A DNA stretch of 64,000 bases from Mercurialis annua (GCF_937616625.2 NC_065574.1:10790501-10854500), one strand, 5' to 3'. Numbered from the stretch's first letter, positions 11,559 to 24,502 are shown. Numbers and translations: made by a program. The notes: generated by a model from the letters alone, not told the origin.

Positions 11559-12100
11559 AACTTTTGCATAATTTATTTGCGCAAGTGCCAAAAAACATGT
11601 GGTTCTGCCTTGACAATCATGGTAAATTCTGCCTTGACAATTCTGCTATACAATAAACAAAAAAAGCTACAGACTCCATGTTCTAATACTTAAAGCAGAT
11701 CTTTTAAAAAATACTGAACACCACTGCACCACCATAGAAATCAAAAGCTTAAACAAAAGGAAATTTATAGCTAACCAAACCAATCCATCAACATTTAAGC
11801 AAACTCTACATAGTTAAAACAGATCAAAACAACAACAAATTTCACCACAAACATAGTAAAACAACAATCAAAACAAATTACAAAAACACATTTCTAACAG
11901 GTGCTGCAGTTTACCATCACTGTGTCATTCCCTTCATTTGCTTCCCATTTTCATGGTCTATCTTCCAATTTTGCTGATTTAGCTTCCAATTTTGCAGTCA
12001 AAGTACTGTGCCAAGAAGGTGTAAACATTAGAAAAATCTACAATCTTAAACTTTATTTGAATTTAAAGTAAATATGCGGTAATTCTGATAGTTTACTTGC

Positions 12101-15100
12101 CTAATTTGAGTAAGAGATAGAAGTGAATATTTCTTTATAAACAATATTCTTCACCATAGATGGTTCTTCAACATCATCGTCAAAGTTGAAAACCTTCAAT
12201 CCTTTTCGAGATGTAACTCTAGATAATGCGACATAAAGCTGGCCATGACTAAAAACTTGTTTCGGTAAGAACAAACCTACTTGTGTGAATGATTGCCCTT
12301 GGCTTTTATTAATGGTCATTGCAAAACATACAGCTAAGGGCAATTGTCTTCGCTTCAACTTGAATGGCCATTTTGATTCATTTGGAGTCATGTTGATGCG
12401 CGGAATCAGAACAGAGACACCTTTGCTCTTCCCAGAATACACTCTTGCCTGCACAAACCATTTTCCCATGTAGGTGACAATAAGTCTAGTTCCATTGCAA
12501 AGGCCTAATGATTGATTGAAATTCCTCAAAAGCATAACAGGCACACCGGATTTCAGTTTTAACTCATGATTTGGGACTCCAGTAAATTTCAGTGTATTTA
12601 AAAATTCTGTTGGATAAAGAATGTCTCCATCTGTTATACCGAAAGATGCCTTGCATATGGAATCAGAACTAAGGTAAGTTGTTGAGTTTTGCGGCAAGAA
12701 GTCCAAAATGAAGTCATTGATTGCCCAAACATCTTCATTTTTGGGGCACAAAATAGCCCTGTCTTCAAAATAATTATCGTCCATGCATTTAAACTTTAAA
12801 TTTGGATAGATTGTATTCACAATTGTTGCAATAGGGTCTTCTTCTGGAAAAATTGTCATATCTTCGGGAATAGTGACAAAATCATCTTTCTCCAAATCTT
12901 TTGTCGTTCCATCCCCTATTGAAAGCAACCACTCGTCAAAATCCAAAATGGCTTTACGAGCACTCAAATCTGTGTCATGGGTTAGCAATCGCATGTTTTG
13001 TGTTAACTTGAAAACTTCAAAGCTTTCCCATAAATATGATGAAGTTATTGAAGCTTTAATTATGTCTGACTTTTGTCCCTTATGCACAACTGGTAGAATC
13101 TGTCGAAAATCACCACTAAGAACTATTGTGAGGCCTCCAAACGGTCTGTCTGCACTGCCAGAGAAACGTGTTTGAAAAATATCTCTAAGGCTTCGATCCA
13201 AGGATTCAAAACAATGTTTATTTGCCATTGGTGCTTCATCCCAAATGATTAAATCAGTTTTCAAGAGTAAATCGGCTAGCTGAGTTCCATGTTTGATGTC
13301 ACAGCTAGAATCTTCATGTAAATCAAGAGGAATATGGAATCTTGAATGGGCTGTTCGGCCACCAGCCAAAAGCACGGCTGCAATTCCACATGAAGCAACT
13401 GGCAACACTATTTTAGACTCAGATCTCAATTTGTGGATTACAGCTTTCCATAAAAATGTCTTACCTGTTCCCCCATGACCATTTACAAAAATGGTTCTCC
13501 CTTTGTTGGTCATGACCGAATCGAGTATGATATCATAAATTTTGTGTTGCTCTGTGTTTAAACCCGATGAATATTGTCGGTGCAACTTTTCTTCTTCAAT
13601 TGTGTTGTAATCCATCTCTTCAAAAATCAAACTACTTTTTGCTTCGTTTAGCAATGAACTCTCTGGCAGTGGCATTCCATGGAAATCAGACAATGATTTC
13701 CCTAATTGCTTCAATTTTTTCTCAATATCGGCTAATGCAAAGTTGGTTATTTGTTCTTCGTTTAAGTGCAAATGCTCCAGCCTATACTTATTTTTCAATA
13801 TATAATGAGTATCCTCTGTTAGAATTGTGAAGTTGGCTGACCATAATTCCGCGACATCAACTACTTCGCAGTGTGCCAATATTGTTGCAAATAATTGGCG
13901 TAGTTGATCCCCACTTGCCCAGTTTGAAGCTTCAATTAAACAATCTGTCCATTCTCTATCATCATCAAGTAAACCAAGAGCGTAGCATGCTGCTTTGAAA
14001 GTAGGATAGATCGTCTTGTTCACTTTGCGGATATTAGAAAAAGAAGTTGGCCCTTTAACGACATTAAGTAACATTCTAAGGTAGTAACGCTCCCCACTCG
14101 ATGGATGGGCAAAGTAAATTCTGCCTATGCATTTTCCATTTTTTCTTCGTTTCCATTCTTTGTCCTTATCATGCCAAACCCATTTCATTGGGAACTCACT
14201 ATATGTCAAGGTTCTTGCATCTTCATGCAAGGAATTTGCTTTCATCCATTCAGTTAACTTTGTTTTGCAAATATTTGGATTATTTAAAACTTGATCAAGA
14301 GTTGAACATTCACCAAATACCACATTTTGTTCTCCAGGCAGGTGAAAAGGTAGTCTTTCTACTGCAGGTTCTCTATAGAACATATCAAATTCAAATATCC
14401 TCCAACATGCTTCTGTAGCTGAAATGTATCTGAAAATAAAATGCAATTAGGTTTAGTAGGTTTTCTCTCTTTTTACAATGACATGTGCAAAGCGGTTACG
14501 AATTAATATATACCTGCAATCAAGATAGCTTTTAATTTCATCCTGTGTAATTGAGTCTCCCCCGTTTGTTGTTTTTTCATTTGTGGAAGTTGTTTCAATT
14601 ACGGCAGCAGCTCGGTCGGGTCCTTTATTTATATACTTGAACAAGTATTTTATAGACCTTGAGTGGTTGCACAACTCAACATTGATGTGCCCTTGGAACT
14701 TCACAATTAAGTTTCTATTATATGGGATGACAAACTGATTATCTAATCTGATTCCTTTCTTTTCTACGAACACATCTGTTTGCCGCCTTCTATATATTGG
14801 AAAACCTTCATCATCCAACATAGTTTCCTCTGAATATTTTTTAGGAAAACGCTTGCTGCACATTCCATTGACCATGCATGGGCAATTGATATTTGCAATA
14901 CCACAAGGACCATGTATCATGAAATTTTCAACTGCTTCATATCCGTCAGGATCAGTGAACTTATCTGGTATTTCAGCTGATATCATTGTGTCAATATGGG
15001 AAGGGGTAGGTTCTTTGTCATCTGGATGCAAGAACAATAAAATGTGTGCATGGGGAAGACCGCGCTTTTGGAATTCGACGGTGTATAGAACTGTAGGAAA

Positions 15101-18100
15101 TGCAAGGAAATTATGTTTATTCTCTAGCAAAAAAAAGTAAAATTAAAGCATATGAAATTGTTAGCCGGTTTATTATTTTTTCGTTTAATAAAGTTGATAG
15201 CATTTGTAAGTATATACGTTTAATTTGGTAATTTAAATTGTGCTCAACTTAAATAATGTCTTTTGTATGCAGGAAATGCAGGTAAATTGTGTTTTTACTC
15301 CAGTAAAAAAGATCACTTAAAACATATAAAACTGTTAGTTTATTTTATCATTTTGTCATATAATAAAGCTGATAACATTTATAAAAGCACAAAGCAATGG
15401 TATAAGGCATTTTAACTGCAGTTTTTAAATAGGGGTGAGCAAATTCTCGCTTTAATTTCATCTCTTTAAAAAACTGATCAAATTTATAGCTTTAATCAAA
15501 ATTGCATATCTTAAAAATACAATCGGGACTGGACGAATTAGCTGGTTAAATTGAATAAACCGATAAACTTATATTAGATATTCAGTTGGTCAAATTTAAG
15601 AGCACTTAACTGTAATCAAACTAAGATATTTTGTTAACTGAATCGACTTAATTAACCAAATGAACCATTAAAAATTACCTGAACTAAAACCAAAATAGAA
15701 CAGTTAAATTAGTAAACTCACCCTTATATGCAAGCTATTGCTTCTCACATTGAAGAAAGGCTCTAAATACAACAATGGAAACTAATGGCCGATTGTTCAA
15801 ACCCAAAAAAACAAAAACAGATGGATATATAATTGAGAAAAATGGCTGCAATGAGCGCTGCAAACTGTCATAAGGAACGTAAGAAGCTAATTTTGGTGGT
15901 AAATGCAACCATCTTAAAACTATGTGCACAGGTACAAATCACAAGAATTAAGGGGGCAAAACGGTTATTGAGACTACAATGAGAGAAAAATAATAATTAG
16001 AAGAGGTCGTTTGTAGATGCAACTCATAGTGTATTTTTGCTATGTCAAGTTTAATTAGTTAATATATTTTTCTTGACGTGTCATGAAGTAGGTTGAATAG
16101 TTTTGAATATCAACTCGTGACTATAGTGACTTTATTAGCTTCTTTAATACTTGAGCTACCATTTAAGTTTGAATAATGTTTTTCTCTACCGGGAAAAGTC
16201 TAACAAACTTGATGTTTTTTTTTGACTTAACTCTTTATTGATGCAATTTAGACTTTTAAAAAAAATTGATTTTAAATGTTAAATTAACAGCTAATTTAAT
16301 AAACATAAAAATGTCTATTTACTTATTAATTTAAAAAATTAGGAGGACATACCTGCAGCAATACGCCCAAAATGTTGCTTATGCTTTAGTTCTCTCATGA
16401 GCTCTTGCAGTTTGATTTCAAAAACTCTACAAGTCGCCATGACCTTACTATCCTCATCGTCAATGCCGCATTCTTCGAGTAGATATTGAATTTCAGGCCA
16501 TTTAGGATTGCAAGTGAAAGTAATGAAAAGATCAGGATAACCTATCCAACGACAAATAGCCATTGCGTCTTGGTAACTCTGGACTCTATATCGAGGGCTA
16601 CCTGTATGGCTTGATGGCAATATTATGCCTTTGCCAATTCTTTTAGGATCATTATCGCCTCGCGAAACAGCATCCATAAGACCAGAATACAAGTCACACC
16701 TTAGCTTTGGTTGATTGTATCTGATCCACCGAAAACGCTCTTCTTCGATAGCCATATAAGCATCGACTAAAAATTGTTGTAGCAACCTTCCTGATTTAAG
16801 AAGACTCATCCCCTCATTTTTTCGTGACTGAAGGCGAAAAGCGTAATATTGCCGCATTGTTAATTTTTTCCTCCTATACTTGTCAAACTCTTCATTACTT
16901 CTATGCAAGATATCAGTCCTGTATCCATCCTCCCCATACACAAAGATATTTGGATATTGCAAAGACATATAACATGGATGTAATTCTGTAATTCTTTGCA
17001 GTCCATCCTTTAGATGATCCACTATGATGTCTCTCTCAACATTTTCCTCACTGAAATCACCGATTAACAATGCTGCAACTTCTGAAGCAGTAGGCATGTT
17101 GTACAGTCTCCCATCCCTGCACCGTTTTCTTATCAGTCGTAACTTCACGTGTGTTATTTGATCATTTGAATGTATGTCTCGAGCCATCCTAAACGATTTA
17201 ACCAACACATTATTGTCATCAAGCATGTTTTTAAAACCTTCCACGATTTCTAAGTCTATTACGCTTGTGCCATTGACCTTGTTTTTGAAATGGGTTACCC
17301 GATTTTGAATTTCATTCTCCGTGTCATGAATATATAATTGAGCAAAGGACGGTTTTTTACCCACTGTTGGAGCTAATGACCCAATTAAGTGAAAATTCTG
17401 TCCATTAAGTCTAAAAATGAAAGGCCCACGCTTCATGTTAATGTCACAATCTATGCGGCCACCCATGGAAGTAAAAGAAAACATAGCATTGTACATCCGA
17501 ATATTTTGCATGTAATGTTTAGTCTTTTGTCGATCTACGCCATTAAGCAAGTTTTTCAAGAATAAAGGAGGATCGTGCAATAGAGGCAGCTGTACGCGAC
17601 CTTCCATACAACACAAAGAAAACTTAGGATCTTTAACGATTTTGCTTTTCAATGTCCTCTCTTGAAACCATAGTATTGCTCCACAATATTTGCAAATGCA
17701 GGTAGGCCGGCCAAAATTCCAAGGTTTATCAAGGGTACCTGCAAGTTCAGTGTAATTTGTTTAAGTCGTGGAAATAAACAACTAAGATAAGTTTTCTGTT
17801 AAGTAATTTTTCAGACCAAAATATGATACTCACCTGTCATGTTGTTATTATTTTTTTTCTGTCTTTTCCGATGAACCACAGGATTGGCTAGTTGTTCCAT
17901 GGTTTTAGATAATTCTGCAGTTTTTAAATGAGTACAACATATGTCAAGTATATAATAAGATTTAAACAGTTCAAGTATAAAATATTAACGGACAGAAATC
18001 AAGTTTGAAACAGTACCTAGACAAGTAGCGCTTGTGCCAACTAAATGCACATGATCTTTCCTCTTATTGTCCTTTTTCCCCTTTAAAACTAATGACCTTT

Positions 18101-18523
18101 TCTGTCGAGCTTCTTTAGCTTTAAAACTCGCATCAGTTTTTTCAACGTTTCCAACAAATCGGTTTTTTCCAATGGGGCTGGGTTGCAGGACCATTCCTGG
18201 AATTAGTATGTAATAATTTAAAGTTCGTTTATTCATGTCTAAATTTTGTAAGGAATAAATCAAAAAACAAAAAAAGTGATATGTTAGGAGGAGTAGAGCC
18301 ATTTTTTTCTTGTATAAGTATAAGAATATAAGTATTCAAAAACTATTAATTCAAGACACAAGGTAACCATAAATTTGTTCAGATTTTAGCTATGGAAAAT
18401 ACCTGCTTTTTTTGCATTTATGCCAATTAATTCTCCATGTTTTTTAAGTTTGTGAGCTGCTCTTTTTTCATGTAAAACAAAGCGTCTTCTATTTCGAGCA
18501 TGGGTGGCAATGATGTTGTCCAT
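12101..18523 (-). CDS. Helitron Rep-helicase transposase (RepHel)
   Basis: Six exons, all GT-AG, splice to 1557 aa: 18523-18403, 18196-18017, 17914-17834, 17738-16353, 15090-14514 and 14429-12101. This is the rolling-circle transposase, combining a HUH nicking/joining domain with a 5'-3' SF1 helicase. A zinc-finger-like CICKYCGA (start of exon 4) precedes the Helitron-like N domain. The HUH motif is in GLPHAHILLF (His about 603 and 605). Two catalytic tyrosines lie in KYLFKYINKG (about 738 and 742). The PIF1-type helicase has Walker A GHGGTGKT (about 1099-1106), Walker B LIIWDEAP (about 1176-1182), GDFRQILP, and a C-terminal ALSRVTSRKG. The exon 4/5 join gives VLYTVEFQKRG and the 5/6 join LDCRYISATEACW, both as expected for the family. 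No stop or frameshift is seen, so it may be functional. The start ATG is the least certain part. Confidence 0.93.
15097..15391. repeat. Imperfect tandem duplication at RepHel intron 4 end
   Basis: The sequence beside the exon 5 acceptor (about 15097-15220) recurs at about 15271-15391 with shared blocks such as 'ggaaatgcaag'/'ggaaatgcagg', 'taataaagttgata'/'taataaagctgata'. The outer copy duplicates polypyrimidine and acceptor-like sequence. Confidence 0.6.
15430..15726. mobile_element. hAT-like MITE in RepHel intron 4
   Basis: Starts TAGGGGTGAGCAAA and ends GTAAACTCACCCTTA, short imperfect terminal inverted repeats of the kind seen in plant hAT MITEs. No clear 8-bp target duplication, hence the modest confidence. 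Confidence 0.5.
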
Positions 18524-20945
18524 TGCAATGCTGTAAACACTGAAATGAAAAAACACAATCTATATAAGTATGCTATGTTATGTTAATTTTAAACCTGAAC
18601 ATGTAGTGCTTGAGTACCATGAACACTTAGCTAATCCTAGCTTGGTTTTTTATTGAATGTACTTTAATGCCTATTTTCCTTTTTGTCATTTTTTCTTTCA
18701 TTTTGAATAAAGCAGCTTATCGTAGCTCTTCTACTTAGGCCTTCTATTTAGGTCTATATTTATTTTGAACAAAAAAGCTTACCCTAAGGAGAGTGAACTG
18801 TTAAGTTTATTGGAGCAACATGAGATACTGAAGGTAGAAACAAATAGAAGGGAAATAAACTGAGAAAAAAAAGGAATTACGATCATATTTAATATACCAA
18901 ATCAAGTTATATCTGAATGCTTGTTTAGTTGGGAGCTGTAATCTTGGAAAATACGATTTCACTTTTCATTTTCGCGGACATAATATTTAAAAGGTGAAGG
19001 AAAAAACACAAAATAATATAAAGTTGTCTTACTACCTGCTATGAAGAATGAATTGCGCTGATATTGTTTTTCCTTATGGTTGTTCTCTAACTTTTAGAGC
19101 AATTGCTAGAATCAATTTGTCCAATTGTAATAAGCATGTCAATGTCGTTTGAGGATAAAATGTGATTGTCATAGCTGAGTTCTATGGAAAATTATTGACT
19201 AACAAAATGTAGAAAACCGAATAGTTGGTTGCAATAAACGCATGAGAACTATAGCTCAACACGCGTAAGTAATTGGTTAGTATTGCTTACCGAAGTACCC
19301 AGAGCACATGTAATATCCTGTATACGTGAACCTGAGAAAAGCAAGAAACAAGAAAGAAATATTAGTTACAATCAATCTCTGCAATTGTAATAAGCATGTC
19401 AATGTCGTTTGAGAATAAAATGTGATTAACACCAAATGATGAATGGTGATAATTGCAGCAGTATTTTCTGCTTCATGGTTTTCAATTTATTCCTCTGCAA
19501 TTGCATTTTTTTTCCCTATAATTGTTTAAAATGCCTGTACCCATTTAGTAGAACACTGGATATAAATTTCCAAGTAAAGCATGAATCCATTACAAAATGC
19601 AAAAAGATTGAATATAAATTTCTCATATCTGCAAAGATTGCTTTTAAAAATTATATGTTAGTGTGTTTGACTACATAATAAACAATTTCACCTTGATATC
19701 CAATATTAATTTTTCAATCTCCTTCTGTATGTTTTTGTATCTCTATAAAACCTTATATCATCGCCAAATGCATATTTTGCGTGAAGTCTATTAAATTTAA
19801 ACTTGCAGTGCTAGTTGAACCTATTATTAAACCATATTAATGCAAATACGGAGGCTCTAGTTGTAAGGCGAGTTTTATCTGTTTCTTGAAAGCAAGCCAA
19901 CTCATAACGTAAAACCCAGTAAAACCCATTTGAGAGTCGTAAAACTCATCGACATAGTGTATATATGTAATTCAATCTCAAAAGTTGCAATATGTGATTC
20001 TGTTACCTATATAACTTTTACTGAAATAATAATATATGAGCATATCATAAACAAGATTAAAAATTCTGCAAGCACGGTTAAGAGAAACATATTTAAATAA
20101 ATTTTTAGATATGATCACAAGTTAGATAGACAACTCTAATAATCAAAACTAATAATGTGTTCTAATGTGCTTAATAACTTCTTTTAAACCAGAATGCTGA
20201 AATCAATCAAGAGCAAATAGTGCAGACATGAGAAATGAGAAAGACTAATTTAGTAAATAATGAATACATAAAACACATAACAAATCATATTTATAACTGA
20301 GGAGCACCACATTTCAAAGGGATGCAAAATCCTATGTGTGGTCTAATTAAATGTTATTGAAGCAAAACTGAATAATCTAAACCATATGGACCTGCAATTG
20401 GTAATGCAATTTCGGAGGCTATAGTTATAAGACGAGTTTTATCTGTTTCTTGAAAGTAAGCCAAGTCATAACGTAAAACCCATTTGACAGCCATCACACG
20501 CCGTTCAAAAATCTCATAGAAATTGATCTTTTGGTCTTGAAACCATTAGACAACACCGCATTCAAGCTATTCCGTCAACTAATTGTTTAACCCAGCCAAA
20601 TTAACACGCAGCTTTAATCCGACTGAAATTAAACAAATTTCAATTGCATTCATCTAGCTAATGAAGTTTGTTTTTTCGTCAACTAACTGATTAACCCAGT
20701 AAAATGAACAGGGAGCTTTAATCCAGGGGAAAATGATCTCGTAATACACTTACGGCACGCAATAAGTTAAAATGACTCTGTATTCTAAACAGCTGTTCAA
20801 TGTAATCGATATGAATATACAAAGAACGGCTGTAATAGCTTAACCCATTTTATCAAGCAGTTTATGTAAGGAGCAACGGTACAACAAAGCAATTGGGAAC
20901 TTCTAAATTTAACATTACCTGGGTTGCCGAGATTGTTGGGTTCCC
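18524..20945. other. Helitron 5' leader region
   Basis: Between the RepHel start and the 5' end. It holds two dispersed direct repeats: 'aattgtaataagcatgtcaa' at about 19124 and 19384, and a roughly 90-bp block with 'cgagttttatctgtttcttg' at about 19868 and 20431. A third pair with 'cgtcaactaa...taaccca' is at about 20573 and 20677. No protein-coding gene is convincing; it probably contains the RepHel promoter and possible 5'UTR introns. Confidence 0.5.
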
Positions 20946-21053
20946 ACGTTTTTCTTTCCTGGGTGACGAAGACGATTGAAAACGTTCTGCTTTTGTGGGT
21001 GATTGAGACGATTAAAAACGTTTTGCTTTTCTGGGTGCTGAAGACGATTGCTG
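20946..21053. repeat. 36-bp tandem repeat x 3
   Basis: Units start at 20946, 20982 and 21018, each with ACGTT...CTGGGTG/GTGGGTG...GACGATT. It lies about 370 bp inside the Helitron 5' end. Confidence 0.8.
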
Positions 21054-21270
21054 CTGTCTTTTTCGAATATATATGGTGCCGCATATATGAGGCTGGAGCC
21101 CATTGAAGTCGTTCCGTCTGGAATGTCATGAGCGTAAAGGGCGATGGAAGTTGAATAGCTAATGGGTGTAACGGTGTAACGCTGTAACGGCGATGGAGGT
21201 TGTAATGGGCAATGGAGGTTGCTGAAGAAGGCGTAAAGACGCGGAACGGTTGTGTATGGTTTAATTTCTG

Positions 21271-21328
21271 CAACGCCTTTGTCTGTGCCAGAGTTAATGC
21301 AACGCCTTTGTCTGTGCCACAGTTAATG
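21271..21328. repeat. 29-bp tandem repeat x 2 near Helitron 5' end
   Basis: 21271-21299 and 21300-21328 differ at one base. They lie about 100 bp inside the 5' terminus. Confidence 0.85.
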
Positions 21329-21422
21329 GCCTGAGAGTACACATGTCAGTATTTGAAAGAGCCCACGTGGCACAACCAGGTTAAAAGATTTTGTGGAGCT
21401 CAGGATTATAGAATAGTATAGA

Positions 21423-21489
21423 TAAATAAAATAGGGCACTTGTTTAACAACTTAGTGAAAATTTCATAATCTATAGACTTTAATATCCC
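21423..21489. mobile_element. Right part of the MITE split by the Helitron
   Basis: Reverse complement begins GGGATATTAAAGTCTATAG and aligns with the left arm at 2037. Candidate 9-bp flanks (2027-2035 and 21490-21498) match at 7 of 9 positions, consistent with an old target duplication. Confidence 0.7.
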
Positions 21490-21643
21490 AATTAAATACA
21501 TGGTCGCCCAGTGATTGTTTAAAGTTTAATGGAGAATTGCATGCGGTATATGTTAGAAATAATAAAATTATGGCTGGAATTTGAGCAATCCCATGAACTT
21601 TAAATGTAAAGTAAACGGAAGATTGTTCCGCTATTGCCGTCGT

Positions 21644-21917
21644 CACTACTAGAAATTCTGATTTTACCGATACATTTTGACGACAGATTTTTAAAATCTA
21701 TTTTACCGCTGGATTTAGTGACGGGTTATAAATGTAACGCTAAATCCATCAATTATTTGGCAGGACATAAACCGCCAACTTTAGTGACGAATTTTCCGTC
21801 GCTAGTTGGCGGGAGTTAGTAGGCAGAATTACCGACATATTTTATATATAATTCGTCGCTAAATTCGTCAAGTTATTTGGCGGCAATCATCCCGCCAATT
21901 ACTTGGCAAAACTAGTG
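21644..21917. mobile_element. Non-autonomous CACTA-like element
   Basis: Starts CACTACTAGAAATTCTG and ends AAAACTAGTG, so both ends read CACTA inward. Subterminal motifs such as 'ttagtgacg' and 'gtcgctaaattcgtc' recur in both orientations, as in CACTA subterminal regions. No matching 3-bp target duplication is evident (CGT versus ATA), so one border may be wrong or decayed. Confidence 0.55.
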
Positions 21918-23667
21918 ATATATAATTCTTCTCTAAACTTTGCTATTAAAAATTAATTATTTCAAAAAAAAATTAAAATTAATTATTAAAAAGAAATTAA
22001 AAAAGAAAAATTATTAAAATTATTTTTTTATCAAAAATAATTATTATGTTTGAAATAATGTTTTTACAAAAATAATTATCTTGAAAAATAATTATCTAAA
22101 AATGTGAGAATATGAAAAAATAATAATTAGAATGCGAGAGTAAAGAGCAGGAGTAAATATTTGTTCATTTTAATTATATATTAATATAAAATTTATTGAT
22201 ATATAATAAGAATTTGAGTTGTTTAAGAAAGAATTACGCGTGCGGAAACTTTAAGGTTAAAGAGCACTGGAATGTTATAATGTTGTTTTCACTTGACATT
22301 TTATTACGCGCGGGGAAATTTTATTCCGCTACTGTCGTTGTTATCACTGTTCTCCTCTATCCTTTTCAAATCTGAATGCTTCTTATCGCCATCATTGCCG
22401 TTTGGTATTGTCGTAAATGTTCATCATCGTAGTTCAGCTTCTTATTTTTTTGATTTTCTTATAATATTTTTCGATTAAAGTGTATAAAAAATCATTTTTA
22501 ATATTTTATAACACTTTTTCATATTATATTAACAAAATTTTGTAAATTTCTAGAGTTATATTATGTTAAATTTTCATATGTATTGTGTTTTGTTTTGTTT
22601 TATTGTGTTGTGTTTTTTTTTTAATTATGCTACACGATTTGTTGATGATGGTTGATTGCTGAATATTTATAATGTTAGTGTTGATTTTATGTCGATCTTC
22701 AGTTGACATATATGGTTGATCTTGTCAATTTGTATTGAGATAATATTTAGTTGATTATAGAATTGATTAAAAATACAACACTACATACGAAAAATATAAA
22801 AACAAATTGAAAAAGAATATTGATACATGAAATTTTATTTATTTAGTTGAACTTACAATTAATAAAGAAAAATATACTATACATGAATAAAACTTAAAAT
22901 TAAATATTTGATATATAATAAATTCAAAATATTTTTGAGCGAAAATTAAATAAAAAATAATTTAAGAAAAAACATTAATGTTAGTTTAAAAAAAATTAAA
23001 TTTTCTGGTTCATTATATTTGTGGTTGATCTTTTAGTTGATCTTACTACTAACAAAAAAAAAATTATACATGAATATATATACATATATATGATAAATAA
23101 TAAATACATAAATTTAATAAGTAAAAAAAAGTTTATGAAAAACAAAATACACACTATAGAAAATTCAAGGCTTAATCCATCCTCAAATTTTTATACTTTC
23201 TTCTTTTAATTTATTTGATTCCTGGTCTATTTTACTTTTTTTAATTAGTCCTTCTATTTTTTTTTTAATTTTTATTTACTTGATCTCTCACAATTAAATT
23301 CCGCAATGATATGATCCTTAAAAAGGTATATTGGAGATGAAATAAATTAAAAATAAAATTTTAACAAGAAATAAATAAAATAAAAATTTATAAAGAATTT
23401 AGATAAAAACAGAAATATAGGGAATAAAAAAGTAAAAAAAAAAATATAGATACAAATTAAAAATATAAAATAGATTAGAGACTAAACAAAAAAAAAAAGT
23501 TAAAGGTCAAAGCGCCAAACTACACGTGGGGTGCAATCAAATGTCAAGTATGCTTCTTTTCTTGTGTTACCCACTTCCCAATTAAGCCCAATCGTAAAGA
23601 ACAATGTGGGCTTGTTATAGCCCAAAGATAAATATTTAGCAACAGTTTTCATTATAATTCATTTTTG
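21918..23667. other. AT-rich intergenic DNA
   Basis: No gene seen on either strand. Mostly long A/T runs with low-complexity segments; short ORFs here lack recognisable motifs. Confidence 0.5.
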
Positions 23668-23825
23668 TAAAGAGAAATTTACAGAAAATACTCCGTTTTT
23701 TAAAATATTTGTAAAAATATTCTGTTTTTTGAAAAATTATTTGTCTATCTTTTTTTTCGAAAAATTTATTTTTTTACTCCGAAATTTATTTTTTTACTCT
23801 GAAAAAATTTGTAAAAATACTCCGT

Positions 23826-24175
23826 TTTTTTAAAACTGTTTGAAACTGTATTATAAACGGTTTCAAAGATGTCAAAGTTTTTTAAAAATACTCTGTTATA
23901 AACCATTTGAAATTCTATTAGAAACTGTATTTGAAACCGTTTGAAACTCTATTTTTATGAAACTGTTATAAACCGTTTGAAATTCTATTTGAAACTCTAT
24001 TTGAAACCGTTTGAAACTCTATTAGAAACTCTATTTGAAACGTTTTTATAAAACGGTTTCAAATTGTGTTTTTTGAAACTGTATTTGAAACCGTTTGAAA
24101 CTCTATTTTTATGAAACCGTTATAAACCGTTTGAAACTCTATTATAAACTGTATTTGAAACCGTTTGAAACTGCG
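23826..24175. repeat. Minisatellite of about 22-bp units
   Basis: Many copies of GAAACCGTTTGAAACTCTAT with variants (GAAACTGTATT, TTATGAAACCGTTATAAACC). Some units occur in inverted orientation (ACGGTTTCAAA). The array lies between weak inverted arms (about 23668-23710 and 24270-24304), so it may be the core of a MITE. Confidence 0.75.
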
Positions 24176-24502
24176 GGGAAAATAAATAAATTGCGGAGTA
24201 AAAAAATAAATATTTATTTTTTTTAGGTACGCTTATAAACTTTCAGTTTTTGAGGTAAATTTACAAATATTTTAATTTTTTAGGTATTCTCCTAATTAAC
24301 CCATTTTCTAAATTGCCTTTATTATAATTCAAATTGTATTATATTATTTTAAAATATTTAAAATTAAAAGAAAAAGAAAAAATATTTTCTGAAAAATAAT
24401 GCGTTGCAGCGATTAGACACCAAGATAACCCGCCACGTAACTGTCATTCATGAAAAAACAGTTTGAGTTATAACAAAATTTAGATGGATAAAATAAAATG
24501 GG

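Larger units (their letters stand above)
2365..21422 (-). mobile_element. Helitron, complete, 19,058 bp, probably autonomous
   Basis: Read on the minus strand, the 5' end is TCTATACTATTC at 21422 followed by CCTGAGCTC, the typical plant Helitron left end. The 3' end is a 7-bp GC hairpin (2376-2392, loop AAC), then 11 nt ending in CTAG at 2365-2368. The host bases are A (2364) and T (21423), so it sits in an AT dinucleotide with no target duplication, as expected of Helitrons. In its own direction it carries a Rep-helicase gene (18523-12101), an RPA1-like gene (8672-6204) and an F-box-like gene (4058-3318). All three splice into open frames, which suggests a young and possibly mobile copy. A PIF/Harbinger-like MITE (9946-10621) and a hAT-like MITE (15430-15726) are inserted in it. 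Confidence 0.93.

Noticed and set aside
20797..21342. 181-codon minus-strand frame inside the Helitron 5' end
   Set aside because: Its repeats come from the 36-bp and 29-bp tandem arrays, it has no known domain, and it lies in the expected leader of the transposase gene. Treated as non-coding.
22293..23209. Short frames in AT-rich DNA
   Set aside because: Compositionally biased, no start context or motif; chance frames.
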